Assembly: GCA_965213845.1 (NCBI GenBank) | Contig: CBDCAI010000013.1 | Coordinates: forward strand, 124,001 to 188,000 | Length of the DNA stretch: 64,000 bases | Reading direction: 5' to 3' | Source of the DNA: JBBROS01 sp965213845 | GTDB lineage: Bacteria > Pseudomonadota > Alphaproteobacteria > Acetobacterales > Acetobacteraceae | Shown here: positions 36,662 through 45,378 of the stretch, in pieces | Layout of the letters: each line of letters starts with the position of its first letter | Numbering within the stretch: the first letter of the stretch is position 1 | Program-made: the position numbers and the translations under genes | Notes under the pieces: generated by a model | Databases searched by the model: none | Seen by the model: the letters and a program-made list of their open reading frames with translations, nothing else | Told to the model about the DNA's origin: nothing

Positions 36662-37273
36662 ATGCAGATCACGGTTTCGGGCAAGCAGGTCGACCTCTCT
36701 GACGCCCTGCGGACACGGGTGGCCAGCCACCTCGACCTGATCACCGGCAAGTACTTCGACAGCGCGCAGGAGGCGAGCGTCACCTTCAGCCGGGCCCGCA
36801 GCTTCTTCACCTGCGACATCAACGTCCATGCCGGCCGCGGCCTGACCTTGCGCGGAGAGGGCGAGGCCGCCGACGCCCATGCCGCCTTCGACGACGCGGC
36901 CGAGCACATCGCCAAGCGCCTGCGCCGCTATCGCCGCCGCGTGAACGACCACTCGCGCGACCTGGCGAACCGCGCCCGACCGGAAGCCGGCCGCCAATAC
37001 GTGCTGCGGCAGGAAGACGAGGCCGCGGGCACGACGGCCGAGGCCGGGCAGGCAGCTTCCACGGCCGGGCACGCCGCCACCTACGCCACCGTCGTCGCGG
37101 AATCCCCGGCCGAGATCAGCGTGCTCAGCGTCGGCGAGGCGGTGATGCGGATGGACCTGGCCAACCAGACCGTCTTGATGTTCCGCAACAGCACGAGCGC
37201 CGAGCTCAACGTCATCTACCGCCGGCCCGACGGCAACATCGGCTGGATCGACCCGTCCGGCCGGGAGGGGTGA
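36662..37273 (+). CDS. hpf: Ribosome hibernation promoting factor, long form
   Basis: Long HPF binds the 30S subunit and dimerises ribosomes into inactive 100S particles. The 203-residue protein has the N-terminal S30AE domain (MQITVSGKQVDLSDALRTRV, ASVTFSRARSFFTCDINVHA). A basic linker follows, then a C-terminal dimerisation domain (SVGEAVMRMDLANQTVLMFR, IYRRPDGNIGWIDP). AGGAGG seven bases before the ATG at 36662 decides the start against an upstream ATG at 36626. It follows rpoN by 32 bp, the conserved rpoN–hpf arrangement. Confidence 0.93.
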   Translation: MQITVSGKQVDLSDALRTRVASHLDLITGKYFDSAQEASVTFSRARSFFTCDINVHAGRGLTLRGEGEAADAHAAFDDAAEHIAKRLRRYRRRVNDHSRDLANRARPEAGRQYVLRQEDEAAGTTAEAGQAASTAGHAATYATVVAESPAEISVLSVGEAVMRMDLANQTVLMFRNSTSAELNVIYRRPDGNIGWIDPSGREG

Positions 37274-37396
37274 CCGGGCCGGTTCGGTTCGTCCCGCCCC
37301 GAGCGGGCGAAGGGGGTTTGTGAAGTTTCCGCGCAACGCCGAAGCGCCTGTCCATCACCCTTGCGCGACCCCGACCTCGCGAATAGTGCCTTCGCC

Positions 37397-38863
37397 ATGA
37401 ACCGAGTTCCCACACTCCCGGCCTGGTGGGCCGTCGGGCTGCTCCTGGCTGCCCCGGCCCTCGGGACGCCCAGCCTCGCCGCCAGCCTCGCCGCCAGCCC
37501 GGCCGCCACGCCCGAGAGTGGCGACCAGGCCGGCACTCCAGGCAGCACGCCCCAGTCCGACGTCTCCACCGGGTCGACCGCCCCCACCCCGCCCCCGGTC
37601 TTCCAGACCTGGGCGATCCATGGGCAGAGCACCTTCACCGAGATCTACCAGCCGGCCTTCCGCTCCCCCTACCGCGGCCCCCAAAGCCTCGACCCCGGCA
37701 GCCGCGGCCGCGAGACCTGGGACGTCACGCTCTATGGCGGCGTGCGGCCCTGGCGCGGGGCCGAGATCTGGGTGAACCCGGAGGTGGACCAGGGCTTCGG
37801 CCCCAGCAACACCTTCGGCCTGGCCGGCTACGTCAGTGCCGAAGCCTACAAGCTGGGGGCTGCCACACCCTATGTCCGCCTGCCCCGCCTGTTCCTGCGC
37901 CAGACGATCGACCTTGGCGGCGAGGTCCAGGCGATCAACCCCGACCTGAACCAGCTCGGCGGCGCCCAGACCGCCAACCGCGTCGTGGTCACCATCGGCA
38001 AGTTCTCGAGCTTCGACGTGTTCGACACCAACAAGTACGCGCACGACCCCCGCAACGACTTCCTCAACTGGTCGCTGATCGACGGCGGCAACTTCGACCA
38101 GGCGGGCGATGCCTGGGGCTACAGCTATGGCGCGGCCGTCGAATGGTATCAGGACTGGTGGACGGTGCGCGGCGGCGTCTTCGACCTGCCCACCTACCCC
38201 ACCTACAAATACCTGGACAACCGCTTCGGCCGCCAACTGCAGTACGTCGCCGAGTTCGAGGAGCGTCACACCCTGTTCGGCCAGGATGGCAAGCTGAAGC
38301 TGTCCGGCTTCTTCACCCGCGGCTTTCTGGGCAGCTATGCCCAGGCCGTGGCGCAGGCTGCCGCCCAGCCTGCATCCCCTGCGGGGCCGGGGGCCACGCC
38401 CAGCATCCAGGACGTGCTGCGCATCCGCAACAAGGGGGGCGTCAGCCTCAACCTCGAACAGTCCGTCACCGAGGACCTCGGCCTGTTCGCGCGCGCCGGG
38501 CTGACGGACGGCACCAGCTCCGTCACGTCGTTCACCGATATCGGCAATACCGTCTCGGCCGGCCTGTCCCTGAACGGCAGGCGCTGGGGGCAGCCCGACG
38601 ACACGGTCGGCCTGGCCTTCGCCAGCAACGGCATCTCCCGTCACTTCAAGAATTATCTGCGCGCCGGCGGCCTCGGCATCCTGATCGGCGACGGGCAGCT
38701 GCCCAACTCCGGGCGCGAAGGCGTCCTCGAGACGTTCTACAACCACACCATCGTCAAGGGCCTGAACCTGACGGCCGACTACCAGTTCATCAACAACCCC
38801 GCCTACAATCGCGACCGCGGGCCCGTCAGCTTCCTGAGCGCCCGGCTGCACGCCCAGTTCTGA
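37397..38863 (+). CDS. OprB-family carbohydrate porin
   Basis: This is a predicted outer-membrane beta-barrel for sugar diffusion. The 488-residue protein has a signal peptide extended by a 12-bp repeat (LAASLAASPAA, about 25–38). A Pro/Ser/Thr-rich segment follows, then the barrel beginning WAIHGQSTFTEIYQPAFRSP with GPQSLDPGSRGRETWDVTLY. The conserved VVTIGKFSSFDVFDTNKYAH and DPRNDFLNWSLIDGGNFD are typical of OprB-like porins, as is the C-terminal Phe in ARLHAQF. I chose ATG 37397 because of the signal peptide. Putative terminator sequences upstream are weak. It occupies the place where ptsN often lies in related operons. Confidence 0.85.
   Translation: MNRVPTLPAWWAVGLLLAAPALGTPSLAASLAASPAATPESGDQAGTPGSTPQSDVSTGSTAPTPPPVFQTWAIHGQSTFTEIYQPAFRSPYRGPQSLDPGSRGRETWDVTLYGGVRPWRGAEIWVNPEVDQGFGPSNTFGLAGYVSAEAYKLGAATPYVRLPRLFLRQTIDLGGEVQAINPDLNQLGGAQTANRVVVTIGKFSSFDVFDTNKYAHDPRNDFLNWSLIDGGNFDQAGDAWGYSYGAAVEWYQDWWTVRGGVFDLPTYPTYKYLDNRFGRQLQYVAEFEERHTLFGQDGKLKLSGFFTRGFLGSYAQAVAQAAAQPASPAGPGATPSIQDVLRIRNKGGVSLNLEQSVTEDLGLFARAGLTDGTSSVTSFTDIGNTVSAGLSLNGRRWGQPDDTVGLAFASNGISRHFKNYLRAGGLGILIGDGQLPNSGREGVLETFYNHTIVKGLNLTADYQFINNPAYNRDRGPVSFLSARLHAQF
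37471..37506 (+). repeat. 12-bp tandem repeat, 3 units, in the porin signal region
   Basis: CAGCCTCGCCGC at 37471 and 37483 and CAGCCCGGCCGC at 37495 encode a repeated SLAA/SPAA segment at the signal-peptide end. The frame is preserved. Confidence 0.75.
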
Positions 38864-38963
38864 GACCGGCGACACATCGTGCCGCCGGTGAAGCGCGCCG
38901 GGTTGGCGGGCGGCGGCGCGCCGAATGAACACTCATACATGACCCGCCGCCTCCCGCGCGGGA

Positions 38964-41900
38964 TCAGGTTCCACCCACGCCCCGCAGCATCGCAGCGATC
39001 CGCACCGACAGCGTCTCGAGCGAGAACGGCTTGCCGATCACCTCCATCCCGGGCTCGAGCCCCTCGGCAAGCGCCGTTCCCGCATAACCCGTGATGAACA
39101 GCACCGGCAGGCCCGGCCGCCGCTCCCGCGCGGCATCGGCCACCTGGCGCCCGTTCAGCCCGCCTGGCAGCCCAACATCGGTCACCAGCACCGACAGCGC
39201 GGCGTCGCCCTGCAACGCCTCCAGCGCCGTGGCACCGTCGCCGGCCACCTGCACCGCATACCCCAGCTCCCGCAGATGATCCGCCGCCATCGTGCGGACG
39301 TCCGGCTCGTCTTCCACCAGCAGCACGCTGCCCAGCCTGCCTCCCCCCAGCCTATGCCCCGGCCCCGGCCCCTGCCCCGGCGCATGCCCCGGCGCATGCC
39401 CCGGCGCCTTGGGATCCGTGGCAGCCGAAGCCCGGGGCCCCGCGTCGTCCGCCGCCGTCCCTTCGGCAGGCGTGCCGGCCGGCGCAGGGCTCGCCGCATG
39501 CTGCGGCAGGAACAGCCGGACCACCGTGCCCACCCCCGGCGTGCTCTCCAGCCGCACGAACCCGTCCGACTGCCGCACGAAGCCATACACCTGCGACAGC
39601 CCAAGCCCGGTCCCCTGCCCGATCGGCTTCGTCGTGTAGAACGGCTCGAAGGCCCGGGCCCGGGTCGTCTCGTCCATGCCGCTGCCCGTGTCGGCGACGC
39701 TGATCTCGACGAAGTCGGCCGCCTGCAACGTACCCGGGTCCGGGACCTCGTCCGGCACCTCACGCACGTTGCCGGTCCGGATCACCAGCGTGCCGCCGCC
39801 CTCCATCGCGTCACGGGCGTTGATGGCCAGGTTCAGCAGCACGTTCTCCAGCTGGTTCGGGTCGCACACCACGCCGGACACGTCGCCCGCCAGCTGCAGC
39901 TCCACCACCACGGCCAGGCCCACCGTGCGCCGGATCAGCTCGTCCATCCCCGACACCAGCGCGTTCGCATCCACCTCGCGCGGCTGCAGCGCCTGCCGGC
40001 GGGCGAAGGCGAGCAGCCGGTGCGTCAGCGCCGCCGCCCGGTCGACCGTCTTGAGCGCGCTCTCGACAAAGCGGACCCCCTCCTCGGGCCGCCCCTGCGA
40101 CACGCGACGGCGCATCATCTCGAGGCTGCCGCCGATCGCCTGCAGCATGTTGTTGAAGTCGTGCGCGATCCCGCCCGTCAGCTGCCCCACCGCCTCCATC
40201 TTCTGGCTCTGTCGCAGCGTCGCCTCGGCTGCCATCAGCTCGGCCGTGCGCTCCTGCACCCGCTGTTCCAGCGCGCCGTTCAGCTGGCGCAGCTCGTCCT
40301 CCATCTGCTTGCGCGCGGTCACGTCGTAGACGACCCCGACGAAGGTCGACTTGTCCCCCGCGGCCCCGTCGCCCGAGGGCCCGACCCGCGGCTCCCCCTG
40401 CCGCGCGATCCACCGGACCTCGCCGGTGTCGGCCCGGGCCACGCGGTACTCGACATAGCTGAGCGCATCGGCCCGGATGTCCCGATGCGCGTCGGCCACC
40501 TGCGGCCGGTCGTCGGGCACGATCATCTCGAGCAGCATGTCGAGCCGCACCATCTCGACGGGCGCGATGCCCCACAGCCGGCAGAACTCCTCCGACACCG
40601 TCAGCGTGCGCGTCGCCGAATCCAGCTCGAACGTGCCGATGCCCCCTGCCCGCTGTGCCAGACGAAGCCGCTCCTTGCTGTCCAGCAGGGCGGCGGCCGC
40701 CCGCTCCCGCTCGGTCACGTCGATGAAGGTGCAGACCGCCCCCTGGGCCTTGCCGTCCCGCTGGATCGGCTGCACCCAGTACTCGACCGGGAAGCTCGTC
40801 CCGTCCAGCCGCCAGAACCGCTCGCCCGTCACATGCACGGGCTCGCCATCGCGCGCGGCGCGATAGATCGGGCAGTCCGCGCTCGCGTAATGGGAGCCGT
40901 CGGGATGCGAATGGTGGATGACGTCGTGCAGCTTGCGCCCGATCGCGTCCTGCTCCCGCGCGAAACCCATCATCCGCAGGAAGCTCGCGTTGCACAGCGT
41001 CGTCGTGCCGTCCGGGTCGATCGTGTAGAACCCCTCGCCCATCGAATCGAGCAGCAGCCGCAGCCGGGCTTCGCCGATCCGCTGGGCGGCCTGCGCCCGG
41101 TCCCGCTCCTCCTCGCGGGACCCGAGCGCCGCGGACATCCGGTCGAACGCGGTCCCGACCGCGCCGATCGCCCCCGCATGCCGCCCGAGGTCCGCCCGGG
41201 CGCCGAACTCGCCCCGCCCCACCCGTTCGGCCGCCGCCGAAAGACGCTCCAAAGGGTCCAGCACGAAGCGCCGGGCCGAGACCAGCCCGGCCGCCAAGGC
41301 CAGCGCCGCCCCCAGGAACAGCCCGGCGAACGTCCGCTGCGTCGCGGCATCGATGTCGTCGAAGGCGCGGCCCCGGTCCAGCGCCACCGCGACGACGATG
41401 CCCGCGAGATCCGGGTCGGCCGGCATGGCGCCCAGCAGGCGCGGCGTGCCATCGATGCCATAAACGTCGTGCGCCGCGGGCACCCGCACCTCCAGCGCGT
41501 TGCGCACGCCCTCGGGGACCGGCCGGCCAAGCTGGTCGTCGGGCAGCGGCGCGCCATCCTGCACCGCGACCACCACATTGCCCGAAGGGTCCAGGATCAT
41601 CGCCTGCGCCCCCGGCGGAAGCGCCAGCGCGGCCAGCTGGCCTGCCAGCCAGTCCTGGTCGAGGCTCGCCAGGACGATGCCGCCGCCGGTCCCGTCCATT
41701 CGCCGGAACGGCAGGGCGAAATGGATGCTGCGCCGGCGCGTGGCGATCCCCGTGACCAGGTCGCCCGCCGCGAAGCCGCCGCTGGCCATCGCGCGCTGGT
41801 GGTAGGCGCGGCCCGCGTTGCTGTATTCGCCCTGCGTCGCCCCGGCACTGGTGCACTGGATGACGCCCTGCGCGTCGTTGACGCCCAGCAGCGTGTAGTT

Positions 41901-42176
41901 CCTGAAGCGCCCGGCGACGGCCCGCAGATAGGCGGTACAGCCGGGCAGGTTCCCCGCGCGGATCACCGGCATCTCCGCCAGCGCGGTCAGCAGCTGGTGC
42001 ACCCCCTCCACCACCCGGCTCATCGCCGCCTGCGCCGCCCGTGTCTGCGCGACCGCCTCGACCTGCAGCCGCGCCTCGAGCGCGTGACTCTGCTCCAGTG
42101 CCGCCCAGCCCTGGATAGCCAGCGTGGGCAGCAGCGCGAACCCGATCAGCAGCACCAGTCGGGCGGCCAGGCTCAT
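38964..42176 (-). CDS. Hybrid sensor histidine kinase with two PAS domains and receiver
   Basis: The roughly 1070-residue membrane kinase is ordered as follows: membrane helix (RLVLLIGFALLPTLAI), a periplasmic dCACHE-like sensor, a second helix (LFLGAALALAAGLVSA), HAMP, PAS 1 (from about 372), PAS 2 (from about 500), HisKA (phospho-His near 672 in GGIAHDFNNML), HATPase (NLAINARDAM, DTGSGM, GTGLGLS), and a receiver domain (VLLVEDEPDVR, VTDVGLPGGLNG) after a Pro/Gly/His linker. The signal and the output are unknown. The Met at 42176 fits the first membrane helix; a GTG 144 bases upstream is also in frame but would add repeat-derived sequence. No response regulator gene lies next to it. Confidence 0.88.
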   Translation of the reverse strand: MSLAARLVLLIGFALLPTLAIQGWAALEQSHALEARLQVEAVAQTRAAQAAMSRVVEGVHQLLTALAEMPVIRAGNLPGCTAYLRAVAGRFRNYTLLGVNDAQGVIQCTSAGATQGEYSNAGRAYHQRAMASGGFAAGDLVTGIATRRRSIHFALPFRRMDGTGGGIVLASLDQDWLAGQLAALALPPGAQAMILDPSGNVVVAVQDGAPLPDDQLGRPVPEGVRNALEVRVPAAHDVYGIDGTPRLLGAMPADPDLAGIVVAVALDRGRAFDDIDAATQRTFAGLFLGAALALAAGLVSARRFVLDPLERLSAAAERVGRGEFGARADLGRHAGAIGAVGTAFDRMSAALGSREEERDRAQAAQRIGEARLRLLLDSMGEGFYTIDPDGTTTLCNASFLRMMGFAREQDAIGRKLHDVIHHSHPDGSHYASADCPIYRAARDGEPVHVTGERFWRLDGTSFPVEYWVQPIQRDGKAQGAVCTFIDVTERERAAAALLDSKERLRLAQRAGGIGTFELDSATRTLTVSEEFCRLWGIAPVEMVRLDMLLEMIVPDDRPQVADAHRDIRADALSYVEYRVARADTGEVRWIARQGEPRVGPSGDGAAGDKSTFVGVVYDVTARKQMEDELRQLNGALEQRVQERTAELMAAEATLRQSQKMEAVGQLTGGIAHDFNNMLQAIGGSLEMMRRRVSQGRPEEGVRFVESALKTVDRAAALTHRLLAFARRQALQPREVDANALVSGMDELIRRTVGLAVVVELQLAGDVSGVVCDPNQLENVLLNLAINARDAMEGGGTLVIRTGNVREVPDEVPDPGTLQAADFVEISVADTGSGMDETTRARAFEPFYTTKPIGQGTGLGLSQVYGFVRQSDGFVRLESTPGVGTVVRLFLPQHAASPAPAGTPAEGTAADDAGPRASAATDPKAPGHAPGHAPGQGPGPGHRLGGGRLGSVLLVEDEPDVRTMAADHLRELGYAVQVAGDGATALEALQGDAALSVLVTDVGLPGGLNGRQVADAARERRPGLPVLFITGYAGTALAEGLEPGMEVIGKPFSLETLSVRIAAMLRGVGGT
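39374..39409 (-). repeat. 12-bp tandem repeat, 3 units, in the histidine kinase linker
   Basis: GCCCCGGCGCAT occurs at 39374 and 39386, followed by the variant GCCCCGGCGCCT at 39398. On the minus strand it encodes APGH-type repeats between the ATPase and receiver domains. Confidence 0.75.
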
Positions 42177-42191
42177 GCAGGCCGCCGATGT

Positions 42192-42239
42192 GAAGCCCGG
42201 TGCGAAACGCGGTGCGAGACCCGTTGCAAAGCCCAATGC
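42192..42239. repeat. 12-bp tandem repeat, 4 units, before the histidine kinase start
   Basis: Units at 42192, 42204, 42216 and 42228 share the pattern GA(A/G)(A)(C/G)CC..(G/T)TGC. They lie just upstream of the chosen start of the kinase gene and would encode an Ala/Pro/Gly-Phe-rich stretch if translation began at 42320. The gap 42177–42423 is otherwise a 247-bp divergent intergenic region with no element I can name. Confidence 0.7.
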
Positions 42240-42423
42240 GACGTCGGGGCCCGGGACACGTCCATGCATCCAGACCGGATTTCTGCCGTCTGGCCCTTGG
42301 TGACAGGTGACGGGCTCCACATTTGAACTATCCTAGCCGATCGGATGGGGGCCGCCCAGCACAGGCGCGCCCAACAACCGCGCGGGCTGGGCGCGGGGAA
42401 ACACGGCAGGACGGGTCATCACC

Positions 42424-42969
42424 ATGGCAGCATTCGGAAAGGCAGGCGCGGCGATCACGCTGGCGCTGGCAACCACGGGCCTGGGGGCCTGCACCGTCGT
42501 CGCCCCCGTGCCGCCCCAGGTGCCCTACGTCGCGATCCCCGGTCCGGCGAAGACCGACGTCCAGTTCCACCAGGACGACACGACCTGCCGGGCCGCGTCG
42601 GTCCTGCTTCCCGTCGCGGAGCCCGTGGCCGGTGCGGCGGCAGGCGTCCAGGCCGAGCCACCGGGCGTGGCCTACCTGCGCTGCATGGCCCTGCGCAACA
42701 ACGTCATCCAGCCGCTGGCGACCGTGGCACCGCCCCTTTACGCCTACTACCCCGCCTACCCCGTCTATCAGCGCTACGGCGACTACTACCCCTGGCTCTA
42801 TGGCGGCTATGGCTACGGCGGGCTCGGCTATGCCGGCTTCTACGGCGGCGGCTGGCGCGGCTACGGCGGATACGGCTTCCGCGAGGGTGGCTTCCGCGAG
42901 GGTGGCTTCCGGGATGGCGGCTTCCGGGGCGGCGGCGGCGAGTTCCGGGGCGGCGGCGGCCGGCGCTGA
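42424..42969 (+). CDS. Gly/Tyr-rich lipoprotein
   Basis: The 181-residue protein has a lipoprotein signal with lipobox LGAC (lipid-bearing Cys at 23). Residues 24–95 include a Cys pair (TTCRAAS and LRCMALR). A Tyr/Pro-rich stretch (YAYYPAYPVYQRYGDYYPWL) is followed by a Gly-rich tail that ends in four 15-bp-repeat units (FREGG type). Small glycine/tyrosine-rich lipoproteins of this kind occur in many alphaproteobacteria, with unknown function; a sticky or disordered surface is inferred from composition. It is a single gene facing the ABC operon's permease. Confidence 0.7.
   Translation: MAAFGKAGAAITLALATTGLGACTVVAPVPPQVPYVAIPGPAKTDVQFHQDDTTCRAASVLLPVAEPVAGAAAGVQAEPPGVAYLRCMALRNNVIQPLATVAPPLYAYYPAYPVYQRYGDYYPWLYGGYGYGGLGYAGFYGGGWRGYGGYGFREGGFREGGFRDGGFRGGGGEFRGGGGRR
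42876..42935 (+). repeat. 15-bp tandem repeat, 4 units, in the lipoprotein tail
   Basis: CTTCCGCGAGGGTGG is present twice without change (42876, 42891), then as CTTCCGGGATGGCGG and CTTCCGGGGCGGCGG. The identical first two units suggest recent duplication. Confidence 0.85.
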
Positions 42970-42973
42970 GCCG

Positions 42974-43780
42974 TCAGCCCGTCCGGCGCAGCCGCCGCTC
43001 GACCGAGGTCATGCCCGTGTTCAGCACCAGCGCGAACACCGTCACCACCGTCACCACCCCCAGGATGCGCGGCACGTCCGCCCCCTCGATCGCCGTCATC
43101 AGCAGGAAGCCCAGCCCGCGCTGGCTGGCGAACAGCTCCCCGATCATCACCCCCAGCAGCGTCAGCGCGGTGCCCATCCGCACGCCCGACGCGATCTCCG
43201 GCAGCGCCGCCGGCAACAGGATCGACAGCACCGTCTGCCGCCCCGACAGCCGCATCGCCCGGGCGCTGCGCCGATACACCGGCGGCAGGTGCCGGATGGC
43301 GTTCATCGTCAGCAGCGCCACCGGCAGCACGCCATGGATGGTGCCGAACGCGATCTTCGCATGGATGCCGATGCCGAACAGCAGCAGCACGATCGGGTAA
43401 AGCGTCACCTTCGGCACCGAATACAGCGCCATCAGCACCGGCTCCATCACCTCGCCCGCCAGGCGGCTCGCCCCCAGCAGCAGCCCGCCCGCAAGGCCGA
43501 TGCCCATCGCCAGCGCCCAGGCCCAGCAGAACGCGGCGAACGTCTCCCGCAGATGCGGCCAGTAGCGCGGCACCGACAGGATGCGCCAGGCCCAGGCAAG
43601 GCTGGGCCCGGGCGGCGCCAGGGCCGAGGTGCCCACCATCAGGCTGACCGCCTGCCAGAACAGCAGGAACCCCGCCACGGACAGCACGAGGCTGCCGCAG
43701 CGCCGGGCCAGGGCAGCGGCGCGCGGCAGCAGGGTCCCCGAGCCGGACAGGCCCGGGATGGCGGTGCCGATGGTCGTCAC
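42974..43780 (-). CDS. ABC transporter permease, nitrate/sulfonate/taurine type (second permease)
   Basis: The 268-residue inner-membrane protein has six predicted helices and the permease EAA-type loop ARAMRLSGRQTVLSILLPAA, which contacts the ATPase. The family resembles SsuC/TauC. The start is a GTG at 43780 overlapping the previous permease stop (GTGA). Two permease genes suggest a heterodimeric channel. It is the last gene of the operon that begins at 48779. Confidence 0.88.
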   Translation of the reverse strand: MTTIGTAIPGLSGSGTLLPRAAALARRCGSLVLSVAGFLLFWQAVSLMVGTSALAPPGPSLAWAWRILSVPRYWPHLRETFAAFCWAWALAMGIGLAGGLLLGASRLAGEVMEPVLMALYSVPKVTLYPIVLLLFGIGIHAKIAFGTIHGVLPVALLTMNAIRHLPPVYRRSARAMRLSGRQTVLSILLPAALPEIASGVRMGTALTLLGVMIGELFASQRGLGFLLMTAIEGADVPRILGVVTVVTVFALVLNTGMTSVERRLRRTG

Positions 43781-44529
43781 GCCGGGCTGCGGGCGCGCAT
43801 CAGCGCCTGCTCCCGCGCATGCAGCACCAGGTTCAGCCCGCCGACCACCAGCAGCACGAACAGGATCAACCCATACATCGTCACGATGTCGAAGTTGTCG
43901 TAGGCGAACGCGATCCGGTGCCCCACCCCCTTGGTGGACAGGATGAACTCCCCCGCGATGACGCCGATGAAGCTGTAGGCGATCGCCAGCTTCACCCCGG
44001 CGAACAGCCAGGGCACGGCCGCCGGCAGCCGCACCCGCAGCAGCGTCTGCACCGGGCCCATGCGGAACACCCGCGCCGTCCGGCCCATCACCGCCGGCAC
44101 CCGGTCGAACGCCAGCAGCGTCGCCGCGACCATGGCCACGATGCCGTACAGCGTGCCCAGCACGACCAGCGGCCCCATGCCCAGCCCGAACAGCACGATC
44201 AGCAGCGGGTAGAAGGCGAAGTTCGGCACGGCGTAATACACCGCCAGCAGCGGCTCCACCCGGCGGCGCACCCCCGGCAGGGCATGCAGGCCGAAACCCA
44301 GCAGGAACCCGCCCAGGATCGAGGCCGTCACCGCGATCAACACCGTCACGAAGGTCTGCCCCACGTCGCCCAGCACGTCCGCACTGCCGAACGCCATCAG
44401 CATGCCCCGCACCATCACGCTGGGCGGCACCACCGCCTGCGCCGACACCATGCCCGCGCGGCAGGCGATCTCCAACGCCGCCACGGCCGAAACGACGAGG
44501 CCCAGCCGGATCCAGCCCGCCTTGGTCAT
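43777..44529 (-). CDS. ABC transporter permease, nitrate/sulfonate/taurine type (first permease)
   Basis: The 250-residue protein has a similar six-helix layout and the loop ARVFRMGPVQTLLRVRLPAA. It carries a signal-anchor-like first helix (IRLGLVVSAVAALEIACRA). The proteins are only distantly similar to each other, which fits a heterodimer, not a recent duplication. It starts 31 bases after the ATPase gene and overlaps the next permease by four bases. Confidence 0.88.
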   Translation of the reverse strand: MTKAGWIRLGLVVSAVAALEIACRAGMVSAQAVVPPSVMVRGMLMAFGSADVLGDVGQTFVTVLIAVTASILGGFLLGFGLHALPGVRRRVEPLLAVYYAVPNFAFYPLLIVLFGLGMGPLVVLGTLYGIVAMVAATLLAFDRVPAVMGRTARVFRMGPVQTLLRVRLPAAVPWLFAGVKLAIAYSFIGVIAGEFILSTKGVGHRIAFAYDNFDIVTMYGLILFVLLVVGGLNLVLHAREQALMRARSPA

Positions 44530-44560
44530 CCAGCCGGCCTCGTCACCCGATGCCGCAGCG

Positions 44561-45376
44561 TCACGGCGGGGCCGTGCGCATGGCGCGCATGCTCTCGGGC
44601 CGAAGCAGCGCCCACAGCCGGGCCGTGACCGCGCCGAACGCCGGCAGCTCCGCCAGCCGGCTGTCCCGTTCCCGCGGCCAGTCCGTCTCGATCACCTCGA
44701 GGAAGCGCCCCGGCCGCGCGCTCATCACGCCCACCCGGTCCGACAGCAGGTTCGCCTCGTCCAGCGAGTGGGTGATCAGCACCACCGTCGCCCCTGTGCT
44801 GCGCCACAGGTGCAGCAGCTCGTCGCCCATCAGCAGGCGGGTCTGCTGGTCCAGCGCGCCGAACGGCTCGTCCAGGATGATCAGCCGCGGCTCCAGCACC
44901 AGGGTGCGGGCGATGCAGACCCGCTGCCGCATGCCGCCCGAGAGCTGCGCCGGGTGCGCCGCGCGGAAGTCGGTCAGCCCGACCAGGTCCAGCGCCCGGT
45001 CCACCCGCTCCGTCACCTCCCGCGCCGGGCTGCCCCGCCGGCGCAGGCCGAACGCCACATTGTCCGCCACCGTCAGCCACGGGAACGACGCGTCTTCCTG
45101 GAACACCACCCCGATCCCGTCCGGCACCTCGTTCAGCACGCGCCGGCCCTCGAACCACACCTCCCCCTCGGTCGGCGGCCCCAGCCCCGACGCCACGTCC
45201 AGCAGCGTGGACTTGCCGCAGCCCGAGGGCCCGACCACGCTGAAGAACTCGCCCCGGCGCAACTCGAGGTCGATCGGCCCCATGGCGTGCAGCGGCGCGT
45301 GCAGCGGCGCGTGCAGCGCGCCCCGCGCCGGATACACCCGCGTGACACCCCGCAGCGAGAGATGCGCCTCCGTCAA
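44561..45376 (-). CDS. ABC transporter ATP-binding protein, sulfonate/nitrate type
   Basis: The 271-residue ATPase has Walker A SVVGPSGCGKSTLLDVASG, Q loop VFQEDASFPWLTV, signature QLSGGMRQRVCIARTL and Walker B RLIILDEPFGALD. The start is a TTG at 45376, two bases after the stop of the binding-protein gene, with little Shine–Dalgarno support. Early in the protein a 12-bp repeat gives an HAPLHAPLHAM insertion between the first strands. It powers the two permeases that follow. Confidence 0.93.
   Translation of the reverse strand: MTEAHLSLRGVTRVYPARGALHAPLHAPLHAMGPIDLELRRGEFFSVVGPSGCGKSTLLDVASGLGPPTEGEVWFEGRRVLNEVPDGIGVVFQEDASFPWLTVADNVAFGLRRRGSPAREVTERVDRALDLVGLTDFRAAHPAQLSGGMRQRVCIARTLVLEPRLIILDEPFGALDQQTRLLMGDELLHLWRSTGATVVLITHSLDEANLLSDRVGVMSARPGRFLEVIETDWPRERDSRLAELPAFGAVTARLWALLRPESMRAMRTAPP
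45285..45320 (-). repeat. 12-bp tandem repeat, 3 units, in the ATPase gene
   Basis: GCGTGCAGCGGC at 45285 and 45297, then GCGTGCAGCGCG at 45309. On the minus strand it adds HAPL-type repeats near the ATPase N-terminus, ahead of the Walker A strand. Confidence 0.8.
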
Positions 45377-45378
45377 AC

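Noticed and set aside
37293..37307. Small hairpin between hpf and the porin gene as a terminator
   Set aside because: The stem is only 5 bp (CCCGC/GCGGG) and has a G-run instead of a T-run after it; too weak to annotate.
42177..42320. Upstream GTG start for the hybrid histidine kinase
   Set aside because: It would add about 48 repeat-derived residues before the first membrane helix; the Met at 42176 fits an N-terminal helix better. Kept only as an alternative.
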